From positions 1 to 47,626 of the forward strand of contig CABQMV010000001.1 of assembly GCA_902465325.1 (NCBI GenBank): a stretch of DNA of 47,626 nt, given 5' to 3'. Position 1 is the first letter of the stretch. Every line of letters starts with the position of its first letter. The stretch is from an uncultured Oscillospiraceae bacterium (GTDB lineage Bacteria; Bacillota; Clostridia; UBA1212; SIG427). A program made the position numbers and the translations under genes. The notes below the pieces were generated by a model that saw nothing but the letters and a program-made list of their open reading frames with translations, ran no database searches and was not told the DNA's origin. Positions 14,615-23,009 of the stretch are shown here, one piece after another.

Positions 14615-15514
14615 ATGAAATGTAAAGTTTGCGGCGCTGAAAGCGGAAAATATCCACTTTGTTGTGCCTGTAATAGCAAGAAAGAAAAGGGAGAAATAAT
14701 CAAATGCGATAAATGTGGCAATTGGCACTATACATCAGGATCGTGCTCAACGCCTACATCCGCAACAGACAATAGCAAATATTTATACGATGCTAGGAAA
14801 ACCCTTATTAGTAAATCAGAACAAGGATTTTATAACGCAATAAAATCCTCTGTTCCTGACGGGTATTGTGTTTTTCCGCAAATTAATTTAGCATCTTTTA
14901 TTGACAGAACGGATGATGCACGATTTCATAATGAGTTGTTCAGAAATGTTGATTTATTGATAACGGATGCTGAATATCAACCAAAATTTATAATAGAAAT
15001 TAACGACCAAACGCATCTTAACACAGCGCGCAGAGAGAGGGATGAGAAGGTCCAGAAAATTTGCGAGGAAGCAGGAATCCCGATTCTGAAATTGTGGACC
15101 TCATATGGTATAAATCCCGACTATATACAAGGACGAATCAATGAAACTCTAAACAAACTTCCTGTAGCAAGAGTGCACCATTTCAGTCAAGTGGCAATAC
15201 CGCAAGAACCTGTTACTGCAAGTATACAGCAAACTGCAGTAAAGAAAAAGAACGGTTGTTATGTTGCAACTTGTGTTTACGGCTCTTATGATTGCCCTGA
15301 AGTTTGGGTTCTCAGAAGATATCGAGACAATGTCCTTTCAAACACTTGGGGTGGTAGAGCTTTTATAAAAATTTATTATGCTTTAAGCCCTATGTTTGTA
15401 AAGTTGTTTGGTAAACACAACTGGTTTACAAATATTTGCAAATTAGCATTAGATAAAATAATAGAAAAAATACAAATTAAAGGTTTTAAAAACACCCCTT
15501 ATAACGATAAATAA
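14615..15514 (+). CDS. Zinc-ribbon, DUF2726 and CFI-box protein
   Basis: The product has 299 residues. An N-terminal zinc-ribbon pair (CKVCGAESGKYPLCCAC, then IIKCDKCGNWHY) is followed at about 60-180 by a DUF2726 domain. That domain is a nuclease-like fold with VDLLITDAEYQPKFIIEIND and an ERDEKVQKICEEAGIPILK segment, which has the Asp...Glu-x-Asn pattern of PD-(D/E)XK-type enzymes. The last ~75 residues form a CFI-box-type C-terminal module (NGCYVATCVYGSYDCPEVW, WVLRRYRDNVL). A good promoter and GGGGTG support expression. The gene is AT-rich and stands behind wrecked defence-like genes, so it was probably acquired. A nucleic-acid role is inferred from the domains. Confidence 0.75.
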   Translation: MKCKVCGAESGKYPLCCACNSKKEKGEIIKCDKCGNWHYTSGSCSTPTSATDNSKYLYDARKTLISKSEQGFYNAIKSSVPDGYCVFPQINLASFIDRTDDARFHNELFRNVDLLITDAEYQPKFIIEINDQTHLNTARRERDEKVQKICEEAGIPILKLWTSYGINPDYIQGRINETLNKLPVARVHHFSQVAIPQEPVTASIQQTAVKKKNGCYVATCVYGSYDCPEVWVLRRYRDNVLSNTWGGRAFIKIYYALSPMFVKLFGKHNWFTNICKLALDKIIEKIQIKGFKNTPYNDK

Positions 15515-15554
15515 TTAAATTGACATTTTAAGTTAAAACGTGGACAAAGAAAGA

Positions 15555-15591
15555 ATTCTCCGAAGCAATGGTAGCATCGCTTTCGGGGAAT
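15555..15591. terminator. Bidirectional terminator between the CFI-box gene and trmB
   Basis: ATTCTCCGAAGC and GCTTTCGGGGAAT pair with one bulge. T-rich tracts follow on both strands, stronger on minus (TCTTTCTTT), serving trmB. Confidence 0.75.
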
Positions 15592-15665
15592 ATTTTCTGC
15601 CTACAGTTTAAAAAGTGCCAAAGAGCGCCCGCATATTTTGAGCGAAAAGCTGGCCTCCAGAATTT

Positions 15666-16304
15666 TTAAGCTTTAAAGGCTTCTACCCGAAAGATAGGCT
15701 GGCCCCGATCCATAAAGCGACGTTCATATTCTGTTATGACACTATCCGTAACTGCCCCGTCTCCGTGCAGGTCGAAGGTAACATTTCTCAGGCTCCATCC
15801 GGTTTCCCGGTAATACTCCAAGGAGGCCTCAAACAAATCCCGGTTATCCGTCTTTTGATGAATCTCCCCGCCGCCCCCCAGAATCGTTTCATATATTTTA
15901 AGAAAACTGGGATACGTCAGGCGGCGCTTATGCTGACGGGTTTTCGGCCAGGGATCACTGAAATTCAAATAGATCCGGTCTACCTCTCCCGACGCAAAAA
16001 TATTCTCCAGCATTCTGGCATCACAGGTAAGAAAGTGTACATTGGTAAGCTCTGCCTCCAAAGCCTTTTCCATAGCCATAACAATTACATTGCGCACAAT
16101 TTCCACGGCAACATAATCAATCTCCGGATGTCTTGCCGCCATACCGCAGATAAAGGCTCCCTTTCCGCAGCCAATTTCCAGATGCAAAGGGCGCTGAGCC
16201 TCCAGAAGACGCCATTTTCCTTTCCTCTCGCAGGGATCTGTAATATGGAGAGTCCCGCATCGCGCAATGCGTTCCTCTAAGTGTTTTTTAGGTCTCGGTC
16301 TCAT
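15666..16304 (-). CDS. trmB: tRNA (guanine-N7-)-methyltransferase
   Basis: This 212-residue SAM-dependent enzyme methylates G46 of tRNA. The Rossmann SAM site LEIGCGKGAFICGMA, VAVEIVRNVIVMA, the tRNA-contact motif YLNFSDPWPKTRQHKRRLTY and the C-terminal TEYERRF are all present. AAGGAGAG lies before the ATG. It is the last gene of the EEP-trmK-nif3-trmB operon, 17 bases after nif3, and ends at a strong terminator. Confidence 0.97.
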   Translation of the reverse strand: MRPRPKKHLEERIARCGTLHITDPCERKGKWRLLEAQRPLHLEIGCGKGAFICGMAARHPEIDYVAVEIVRNVIVMAMEKALEAELTNVHFLTCDARMLENIFASGEVDRIYLNFSDPWPKTRQHKRRLTYPSFLKIYETILGGGGEIHQKTDNRDLFEASLEYYRETGWSLRNVTFDLHGDGAVTDSVITEYERRFMDRGQPIFRVEAFKA

Positions 16305-16321
16305 TTTCTCTCCTTAAAATT

Positions 16322-17083
16322 TTATAGAATAAGAGCACCGTCACCGGCAGGCCGGAAAGAGACAAGCACCCTGCCCGGCAAACGGTCTGCCAAAGCCCGC
16401 ATACCCGGCAGTTCTGTAGCATAGTGTCCGCTTAAATACACAGTAAAATTTTCAAAAGACAAGTCAATCAGAGCCGACTGCTTCGCCTCTCCCGTTACAA
16501 GCGCGTCGCAGCCATATTCCGAAATCCAGTCAAGCTCATCGTCGTAGGCCCCGCAGGATACGCCTACCCTTTTGATCAGCTGCTCCGGTCCTTTATTATA
16601 TAATCCCCGGCTCCTTGTGTCCAGCCGGGAATTCAATCTATCCATAAAGACGGAGGCAGAGACAGGATCTGTCAGCTCTCCTACATAGTGAAAACCGTCC
16701 CGGACAGCTCGTATATTTTCCAGTCCTAAAGCCAGAGCCAAATGATAATTAATGCCAAAAGGCGCAGGCGCCATATCTAGATTCGTATGATAGGAGAGCA
16801 CCGTAATGTTTTCTTTTATCGCTCTAAAAATACGCCTGTCCGTTCCTCGGGTTTCTTCAAGGCGGGTCAAGCCGTGAAAAATAATTGGATGGTGCGTAAT
16901 AATTAAATTACAATTTTGATCCGCTGCTTCCTCAAAAACCTTCCCGGTCAAATCCACACACAACAGGACGCCCGTCACTTCCTGTGACGGGCTTCCTACC
17001 ATAAGACCCACATTGTCCCAGTCAAGGGCATTTTCAACAGGAGCCTCTTTCTCTATCCAATCCATATAATCCTTTACGGTCAT
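16322..17083 (-). CDS. Nif3-like dinuclear metal-centre protein
   Basis: The product (253 residues) belongs to the Nif3/YqfO family, which forms ring-shaped hexamers with two metal ions per subunit; its reaction is still debated (GTP cyclohydrolase I-like). Visible metal ligands are in NLIITHHPIIFHG near the middle and in SGHYATELPGM near the C-terminus. The large inserted domain of Bacillus YqfO is absent, as in the short form. The start codon overlaps the trmK stop by 4 bases, a widespread trmK-nif3 pairing in Firmicutes that suggests coupled translation. Confidence 0.93.
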   Translation of the reverse strand: MTVKDYMDWIEKEAPVENALDWDNVGLMVGSPSQEVTGVLLCVDLTGKVFEEAADQNCNLIITHHPIIFHGLTRLEETRGTDRRIFRAIKENITVLSYHTNLDMAPAPFGINYHLALALGLENIRAVRDGFHYVGELTDPVSASVFMDRLNSRLDTRSRGLYNKGPEQLIKRVGVSCGAYDDELDWISEYGCDALVTGEAKQSALIDLSFENFTVYLSGHYATELPGMRALADRLPGRVLVSFRPAGDGALIL

Positions 17084-17760
17084 ATATAGTCCTCCAAAAA
17101 ACTCATAAGATTCCTAACCGCCTGAATTTCCTCCGCCGGCACATTGTAGGAATGCTCCAGACCCACAAGTTTGCGGTACATTTTTTCATACAACGCCCGA
17201 AAATACACAACCCCCTCCGGTTTATCCTGTAAGATACTTCCCATTTCCAGATCAATGTCAGAAAGGTCTTTGGGCGCTGCCCCAGTATATTGAACAGTCA
17301 TAAAAACATAAATATGCTTTTTCTCCGCGGCGCAGTTCTCGTCTAAAATTTCATAGCCGTTCTCATTCAGGTATTTTCTCAGGTCAGCCCGGCAGGTATT
17401 GGGCTGTAAAATAATTTTTTCCGCTGTACACGCTACCTCCGGAGTGCGGGCTAATATATCGGCAATCATTGTCCCGCCCATTCCCGCAATAACATATACA
17501 TCACATTCTCCCGGCGAGTAGGGCCTGAGTCCCTCTCCCAGCCGCAAATCAATCCTGGCCCTGAGCCCCGTACGTCTGATATTGTCGCTTGCTTTTCTCA
17601 GCGGTCCTTTATTGATATCGGATGCAATAGCTTTCTCACACATACTGTTTTCAATCATATATATCGGCACCAGGGCATGATCAGTGCCTACATCGCCCAA
17701 TACACGGCAATTTCCCGCTAGCTCCCATAATTTCTGAATTCTTGAACTGTAATTAAACAT
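17080..17760 (-). CDS. trmK: tRNA (adenine22-N1)-methyltransferase
   Basis: The product (226 residues) methylates A22 of tRNA using SAM. The N-terminal Rossmann motif is CRVLGDVGTDHALVPIYM, with DINKGPLRKASDNI following; YVIAGMGGTMIADIL and ILQPNTCRADLRKYL are typical of TrmK. The last 60 residues form the helical coiled-coil end. ATG 17760 has GGAGG 8 bases upstream; the frame is open to 17808 without a better site. It overlaps the EEP gene by 8 bases and nif3 by 4. Confidence 0.95.
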   Translation of the reverse strand: MFNYSSRIQKLWELAGNCRVLGDVGTDHALVPIYMIENSMCEKAIASDINKGPLRKASDNIRRTGLRARIDLRLGEGLRPYSPGECDVYVIAGMGGTMIADILARTPEVACTAEKIILQPNTCRADLRKYLNENGYEILDENCAAEKKHIYVFMTVQYTGAAPKDLSDIDLEMGSILQDKPEGVVYFRALYEKMYRKLVGLEHSYNVPAEEIQAVRNLMSFLEDYI

Positions 17761-18541
17761 ATAACTGCGCCTCCACTGGATAGTGATCAGAAAGATACAA
17801 CCCCTCATTTTCTTGTTCCCCGTGACAGATCCCTACTTCCTTCACCCCTTCAGCTGTACGGCGATCTGTAAAAATATAATCTATTTTTTCCTGTGCCTTT
17901 CCGTAATTGTGGAAAGTACAGGGCAGCTCTTTCGTAATGTCAAGCAAAGAGGGTCTGACTGACTGCTCCAAAACTCGCAAGGGCTCACTGCCGGGCACTG
18001 CATTAAAATCTCCGGTCAGCACAGTAGACAGCTCCGGCCAGTTACGGCGATCTTCCATATGCCGCAGTATCAAAGTCAGGCCCATAGTTCTGGCATATTC
18101 TTCCACATGATCTAAATGCGTATTGTAAATCCGAAGCAATTTTCCCTTCGATCGCCCTCCGTTTATAGACAGCCACAGCACAGTACAAATTCTGGGATGT
18201 CTGCTCTGATAGGCGTATCGGCTTCCCGCTTTCTCCGGCGTGTCTGAAAGCCAAAAGGTTTCTGCCCGTACTAAGCGAAAAATATCTCTCTTGTAAGCAA
18301 CACTGCACTGTTCTCCGTCAAAGTTGGCTTCTCTTCCGCAGCCAACCATGTAGTATCCGGAAAGCCTAGGCGCAATGGCAGCTGCCATTGCCGGTGTCAG
18401 CTCCTGAAAACAAAGTATGTCCGGCTGATGCCGGTTGAAAAAGGCACAAATGCCATCCTTTCTTTTTGAAAACGAATTCACGCCATCCATGGCATTCTCA
18501 GTGCGTATATTAAATGTTACAATTTTAAGACAGACATTCAA
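17753..18541 (-). CDS. Endonuclease/exonuclease/phosphatase (EEP) family protein
   Basis: This 262-residue cytosolic protein has the DNase I-like EEP fold. KIVTFNIRTEN holds the metal-binding Asn, ILCFQELTP the metal-binding Glu, YNTHLDHV, LTGDFNAVPGS and the closing His in LSDHYPVEAQL. The substrate may be DNA, RNA or a phosphoester metabolite. TTG 18541 is preferred because AAAGGA precedes it by 9 bases; ATG 18559 would leave a leader of only about 8 bases after the promoter (18574-18603) with no ribosome site. It is the first gene of the trmK-nif3-trmB operon. Confidence 0.85.
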   Translation of the reverse strand: MNVCLKIVTFNIRTENAMDGVNSFSKRKDGICAFFNRHQPDILCFQELTPAMAAAIAPRLSGYYMVGCGREANFDGEQCSVAYKRDIFRLVRAETFWLSDTPEKAGSRYAYQSRHPRICTVLWLSINGGRSKGKLLRIYNTHLDHVEEYARTMGLTLILRHMEDRRNWPELSTVLTGDFNAVPGSEPLRVLEQSVRPSLLDITKELPCTFHNYGKAQEKIDYIFTDRRTAEGVKEVGICHGEQENEGLYLSDHYPVEAQLYV

Positions 18542-18573
18542 ATCAGTTAGTCCTTTCATTAACTTGCTTCTTT

Positions 18574-18603
18574 ATTTTAATATAGAAGTTACTTTTTTGG
18601 CAA
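18574..18603 (-). promoter_or_regulatory. Promoter of the EEP-trmK-nif3-trmB operon
   Basis: On the minus strand TTGCCA (18603-18598), 18 bases, TAAAAT (18579-18574). The same -35 class (TTGCC) occurs before pyk and the PAS hydrogenase. Confidence 0.6.
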
Positions 18604-18671
18604 GTGTTTTCGGGATAAAACTGTAAAGTATTCCAATTTTTATATTTTACTTTATCCGGAAAATAAAGGGG

Positions 18672-18700
18672 TTGACATCCAATACTATGCGTAGTATATT
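18672..18700 (+). promoter_or_regulatory. padR promoter with embedded palindromic operator
   Basis: TTGACA (18672-18677), 17 bases, TATATT (18695-18700). Inside the spacer and touching the -10 is the palindrome ATACTA-TGCG-TAGTAT (18682-18697), of the type bound by PadR-like repressors, so the operon probably represses itself. Confidence 0.8.
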
Positions 18701-18727
18701 ATTGTGCATAAGGAGGCATCGGGCAGT

Positions 18728-19045
18728 ATGGATATACAATTAAAAAGAGGATTGCTTGAAAATTGCGTGCTTGCGGTACTCCATAAAAACGACTCCTACG
18801 GATACCAGATTATAAAGGATATTTCTCCGTGCATATCCATATCGGAATCCACGCTGTATCCTATTTTAAAAAGACTGGAAGCTTCCGGCTGTCTTGCGGT
18901 CTATACCACAGAGCATAATGGCCGCCTGAGAAAATATTACAGAATTACGCAGGAAGGAAGTCAGCAGCTTCAGAACTTTTTACAGGAATGGAAGGAAGTT
19001 ATGGATGTATACAATTTTATTGTCAAAGCGCATCGGGATGTTTAA
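18728..19045 (+). CDS. PadR-family transcriptional regulator
   Basis: This 105-residue winged-helix protein contains the PadR core LKRGLLENCVLAVLHKNDSY, GYQIIKDI, SESTLYPILKRLEASG and RKYYRITQEG. It is of the short class, without the long C-terminal domain. ATG 18728 is chosen because AAGGAGG lies 11 bases before it and the upstream in-frame ATG lies at the transcription start. The palindrome in its promoter points to self-repression. It heads an operon with DUF1700 and DUF4097 genes, a combination widespread in Firmicutes and tied to envelope stress. Confidence 0.93.
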   Translation: MDIQLKRGLLENCVLAVLHKNDSYGYQIIKDISPCISISESTLYPILKRLEASGCLAVYTTEHNGRLRKYYRITQEGSQQLQNFLQEWKEVMDVYNFIVKAHRDV

Positions 19046-19144
19046 TACGGTTGGCACTCAGCCTCCCTTCGAGCCATGGCGGCGGCTCAAATATATCGGC
19101 CTTGCCGTTATACCGTCGGAAATTTAATAAGGTTGGTGATTTAA

Positions 19145-19732
19145 ATGGGAAAGCAGCAATTTTTAGAGGCGCTTCGGCAGGCACTGAAGCCTGTTCCAGA
19201 AGCAGAGATAGAAAAAACAGTACTTTACTACAGCGAAATGATTGACGATCGGATGGAAGATGGACGAAGTGAGGAAGAAGCCATTGCCGGCCTGGAGGAC
19301 ATTTCTACAATCGCGCAGCGCGTCAAGTGTGACCTGCCGCTGAATGTAATGGTAAAGGCAAAGGCGGAGGCCCGGGGAGGACTTCAGTGGTGGCATGTAC
19401 TGCTCCTCATTATGGGATTTCCTCTCTGGTTTCCTCTTGGCATCGCCCTGCTGTCAGTGGTTCTGTCTTTTTACATTGTAATCTGGTCTCTTATTGTGTC
19501 CCTTTTTGCTGTAGTGTTCAGCATTGGACTGTCTGGGATTCTCCTGCTCATCAGCACGCCCGTCGCATTTATAAAAGGCGGCGTTTCTATTGGCCTTTTA
19601 ATTCTCGGTGCAGCGCTGATTCTGATGGCTCTGTCCATGTTCTTTTTCTTTCCTGTGTTTTTTGCCAGCAAAGGGCTGGTCAAATTTACGGTCTTTGTCG
19701 GCCGTAAGATGAAAGGAGCTCTGGTAAAATGA
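19145..19732 (+). CDS. DUF1700 membrane protein
   Basis: The protein has 195 residues. The cytosolic N-terminal part (about 1-75) carries MGKQQFLEALRQALKPVPEAE and a YYSEMIDDRMEDGRSEEEAI segment typical of DUF1700. It is followed by three or four transmembrane segments from about residue 82 to 185 and a basic end. It sits between padR and the DUF4097 gene. Members are thought to work with the DUF4097 partner at the membrane, but the mechanism is unknown. The stop overlaps the next start by 4 bases. Confidence 0.9.
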   Translation: MGKQQFLEALRQALKPVPEAEIEKTVLYYSEMIDDRMEDGRSEEEAIAGLEDISTIAQRVKCDLPLNVMVKAKAEARGGLQWWHVLLLIMGFPLWFPLGIALLSVVLSFYIVIWSLIVSLFAVVFSIGLSGILLLISTPVAFIKGGVSIGLLILGAALILMALSMFFFFPVFFASKGLVKFTVFVGRKMKGALVK

Positions 19733-20544
19733 AAAAAGGTATTACTGTAACATTAATTGTAGCCGCCGTACTATTTGTTGTAGGAGGCTCCCTGTGTGTC
19801 ATTTCTCTCGCAGGCGTGGGCTGGAATCTGAAAGCACTTTCTACAGAGGAGCCGCTGCGAAGCAGATCTGTATCCTACCCCTTACAGGAAACTACCTCCA
19901 TTGTCATAGAAGATCGCAACAATGATATTATAATCAAAGAAACCCAAGGCGATCAGATTATTGTTACCTGCTGGGAAAACAACAATAAAAGCTATAACAT
20001 TTTCTTGGCAGACGGGCAGCTGGAAATAAAATACCAGGACCCCCAGGAATGGTTTCATTTCTTTACATTTGGATTTTGGGATGACAGAACACTGGTTGTT
20101 GAAATCCCCTCTGGCTACAGAGGAAGCATAGAAGCAGATACCTCCAACGGTTCGGTAGAGGCAGCCGGCCTGAGCACAGAAGCCAATCTCTATTTAGAAA
20201 CCAGCAATGCCAAAATCCAACTCAAAAATGTCCATACCACTGGGAAAGCAGAGCTCAAAACAACGAACGGAAAAATTACACTGGAAAATGTATCCGCAGA
20301 GAAGAAGATTACGGCAGATACCTCCAACGCAGACATTGAGGTGAAAGCTATTTCCGCCCCGGGAATTTTTCTGGACACCAGCAACGGAGACATTGAGGGA
20401 ACAATACTGGGCAGCTTGAACGACTACACCATTTCCTCCCATACCTCCAATGGCTCTAATAACCTGCCCGCCTCCTACAACGCAGGTCCCGGTGAATTGT
20501 CTGTTACGACCTCTAATGCAGATATAGAAATTCTGTTTCGATAA
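19729..20544 (+). CDS. DUF4097 beta-strand repeat protein, membrane-anchored
   Basis: The product has 271 residues. One N-terminal membrane helix (about 5-27) is followed by an extracytoplasmic beta-helix-like domain with repeating TSN motifs at roughly 20-residue spacing (ADTSNGSVEA, ETSNAKIQL, TTNGKITLE, ADTSNADIE, LDTSNGDIE, HTSNGSNN, TTSNADIEI). This is the adhesin-like DUF4097 pattern. Each Thr-Ser-Asn probably marks one turn. The ATGA overlap with DUF1700 suggests coupled translation. Function unknown, probably a surface or stress sensor. It ends 4 bases from the convergent asnB with no terminator. Confidence 0.9.
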   Translation: MKKGITVTLIVAAVLFVVGGSLCVISLAGVGWNLKALSTEEPLRSRSVSYPLQETTSIVIEDRNNDIIIKETQGDQIIVTCWENNNKSYNIFLADGQLEIKYQDPQEWFHFFTFGFWDDRTLVVEIPSGYRGSIEADTSNGSVEAAGLSTEANLYLETSNAKIQLKNVHTTGKAELKTTNGKITLENVSAEKKITADTSNADIEVKAISAPGIFLDTSNGDIEGTILGSLNDYTISSHTSNGSNNLPASYNAGPGELSVTTSNADIEILFR

Positions 20545-20548
20545 AAAA

Positions 20549-22378
20549 TCATTTCACCCGCACCCTGTATTTCTCCAGCCAATAATTCAGCTGAAGCATA
20601 TAAGCCATTGTCTGAGGCGTGGTCATCAGCTGACCGTACCAGGGCTCACTGCGCTCACAGGTCAGCAGAGAGGCCACGGCGCCTCTGTCCAGAAGATGGA
20701 AGAGCGGTGTATCCGGATCAGAAAGCAAATCACAGATTGCATGCTCCAGCGCCTTTTTATAGCCGGGATTGTGGGTCTTTGGATAAGGACTTTTTTTACG
20801 CCACAGGATTTCAGAGGGAAGAACCCCTTGCATAGCTGCCCGCAGCAGGCCTTTTTCACGGCCCCCTAGATTTTTCATAGCCCAGGGCACACGGTAAAGG
20901 TACTCTGCAATTCTGTAGTCGCAGAAAGGAACCCTGCCTTCCAGACCGCTGTACATACTCATACGGTCCTTCCTGTCTAATAGTGTCTGCATAAACCAGT
21001 ATGTGTTCAGGTGTACCATCTGACGCATACGGGCCTCTACAGGATCCAGGTCATGCTGCATAGATACCTCCTCCAGTGCCTCCTCATACCGTCGGTTAAC
21101 ATAGGAAAAGCCATCCAGATATTCCCTCAGCTCCTTATTCAGGAAGCCCGCCCGGTATGCAGTGCTCTGTGCCCAGGGAAAGCCGTAGGCAGTCCGTATT
21201 TTTTCATCCCGATACCAGGGATACCCTCCAAAAATTTCATCGGCACATTCTCCGGACAAAACGACAGTCACGTGCTCCTTGATTTCCCTGCAAAACAGAA
21301 GCAGCGATGAATCCACATCCGCCATACCCGGCAGGTCCCTGGCATCCACCGCTCTATACAGAGCCTGCACCAGCTGGGGAGTATCAATTACAAAGGTGGT
21401 ATGGTCAGAATTTAAATAGCGCACCATAATCCCCACATAGTTATCGTCGCTGTCAGGCTGGAATCTGCTGCTGGTAAAATATTTATCATTGTCTCTGTAC
21501 GTAATAGTAAAGGTTTTCAGCCGCTGTCCGCGCAGAGCCAGCTGCTCTCCTGCAACAGCAGAAATAATACTGGAATCCAGGCCGCCGGACAAAAAAGTTC
21601 CAATAGGCACATCGCTGACCATCTGCCTGTGTATAGAATCGCATACCAAATATTTTACCCGAGCGATGGTTTCCTGCAAACTGTCAGTATGAGGAGCATC
21701 CTCATATTTCCAATACTGTCTCAGGCGCAGACCTTTCTCGGTAAAATATCCGCAGTATCCCGGACGCAGTTCGTATACGTTTTCAAAAACCCCGCAGCCA
21801 GGCGTTCTTCCCGGTCCAATAAATAGAATTTCAGAAAGTCCCTGCCGGTCAATGACCGCTTCCACGCTAGGGTGTGCCAGAAGACCTTTCAATTCGGAGG
21901 CAAAAATAAAGCTGCCGTCTCTTTCCGCATAGAAAAACGGTTTCACCCCCAAGCGGTCTCTGGCCATAAAAAGAGACTTATTTTCCTCGTCCCAAATTGC
22001 AAAAGCAAATATGCCGTTAAATTCCTCTACGCAGGATTGTCCGTGGCGGATGTACGCTCTTAATACCACCTCTGTATCGCTGTGGGTACGGAAGCATTCC
22101 CCCTCCTCCTCCAGACGGGTTCTCACTTCGGCCGTGTTATAGAGCTCACCGTTATAAACAATTGTATAGTAGTTATCTCCTGTAGCGGCGCTCATGGGCT
22201 GTCTTCCATTCCGGGGATCTATGACCGCCAGTCTGGCATGGAGCAGTACCGCACAGTTATCACAGTACATACCGTCATCATCTGGTCCCCTTTGCTTCAT
22301 GGACTCTATCATTTCTACATGATACGGAGCAAAACCGATTCCGTCTCTGATATTGACTTCCCCTGCTATGGCACACAT
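20549..22378 (-). CDS. asnB: Asparagine synthase (glutamine-hydrolysing)
   Basis: The product has 609 residues. Cys2 after the initiator Met (MCAIAGEVN) is the glutaminase nucleophile, with RGPDDDGM, RLAVIDPRNGRQP, YNGELYN and HSDTEVVL completing the N-terminal domain. The synthase domain follows with SGGLDSSIISA (ATP pyrophosphatase loop) and VVLSGECADEIFGGYPWY. It makes asparagine from aspartate, glutamine and ATP. ATG 22378 is required for the N-terminal Cys and has GGGAG upstream. The open frame to 22444 would mask that Cys. It has its own promoter, overlapping the one that reads the other way. Confidence 0.96.
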   Translation of the reverse strand: MCAIAGEVNIRDGIGFAPYHVEMIESMKQRGPDDDGMYCDNCAVLLHARLAVIDPRNGRQPMSAATGDNYYTIVYNGELYNTAEVRTRLEEEGECFRTHSDTEVVLRAYIRHGQSCVEEFNGIFAFAIWDEENKSLFMARDRLGVKPFFYAERDGSFIFASELKGLLAHPSVEAVIDRQGLSEILFIGPGRTPGCGVFENVYELRPGYCGYFTEKGLRLRQYWKYEDAPHTDSLQETIARVKYLVCDSIHRQMVSDVPIGTFLSGGLDSSIISAVAGEQLALRGQRLKTFTITYRDNDKYFTSSRFQPDSDDNYVGIMVRYLNSDHTTFVIDTPQLVQALYRAVDARDLPGMADVDSSLLLFCREIKEHVTVVLSGECADEIFGGYPWYRDEKIRTAYGFPWAQSTAYRAGFLNKELREYLDGFSYVNRRYEEALEEVSMQHDLDPVEARMRQMVHLNTYWFMQTLLDRKDRMSMYSGLEGRVPFCDYRIAEYLYRVPWAMKNLGGREKGLLRAAMQGVLPSEILWRKKSPYPKTHNPGYKKALEHAICDLLSDPDTPLFHLLDRGAVASLLTCERSEPWYGQLMTTPQTMAYMLQLNYWLEKYRVRVK

Positions 22379-22414
22379 GCTTATATTCTCCCAAAGTAAA
22401 TATTCTTTATAGCT

Positions 22415-22465
22415 ATTATATGCGTACCGCAAACCTTGTGTCACAGGGGAGTAATGTAGTATAAT
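22415..22465. promoter_or_regulatory. Overlapping divergent promoters of asnB and the PH-like gene
   Basis: Minus: GTGACA (22444-22439), 18 bases, TATAAT (22420-22415) for asnB. Plus: TTGTGT (22436-22441), 18 bases, TATAAT (22460-22465) for the PH-like gene. The two -35 boxes share bases 22439-22441, so both cannot be occupied at once. Confidence 0.65.
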
Positions 22466-22503
22466 AATTATGTATTATTTACAGAAAAGGTATGATAACC
22501 GGT

Positions 22504-22965
22504 ATGAACAAAAGCCGCTTAACCCCCGTCCGGGTAATGATAATATTGCTGGCCCTGCTGGGTGCAGTCCTCTATCTGCTGCTTGGCTCTGTCACCGTTT
22601 CCGTAGGAAAGGACAGTGTGACAGTCAGCGGTACGCTGGCCTCCTCTGTTACTATGCAATACAGTGATATTGAGGAATATGAACTCCATACTCATATGGA
22701 TATTGGAACCTGTAGTTTTGGTCTGAATACCAGGAAAACACTGACCGGTAAATATGCTTCTCCTATATACGGTTCCTATAATCTGTTTTACTACAAAAAT
22801 GTACATAAATTTATTATGCTAAAAACAGCAGAAACTACCATCATTTTTAACTGTCCCTCTGAAGAAGAGACCATTCGATGCTTTGAAGAAATAAACGGAT
22901 ATATCCAGAGCAATGTACATTCGGAGCTGCCTGTACCGACCCCGGAGAAAGCTACAGAAGCGTAA
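22504..22965 (+). CDS. Membrane-anchored bacterial PH-like domain protein
   Basis: The product has 153 residues. One N-terminal membrane helix (about residues 10-30, MIILLALLGAVLYLLLG) precedes a beta-rich domain with the layout of bacterial PH-like domains: SVTVSGTLASSVTMQYSDIE, then YNLFYYKNVHKFIMLKTAET, ending in a helix (SEEETIRCFEEINGYI). Function unknown. The start could be ATG 22492 or 22504; AAAAGG is too close to the first and 13 bases from the second. It lies 44 bases ahead of the GH20 gene and may share a transcript with it. Confidence 0.65.
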   Translation: MNKSRLTPVRVMIILLALLGAVLYLLLGSVTVSVGKDSVTVSGTLASSVTMQYSDIEEYELHTHMDIGTCSFGLNTRKTLTGKYASPIYGSYNLFYYKNVHKFIMLKTAETTIIFNCPSEEETIRCFEEINGYIQSNVHSELPVPTPEKATEA

Positions 22966-23009
22966 TACGATACAATAAATTAAAATAAAACAGTAAGGAT
23001 GGTACAAAA

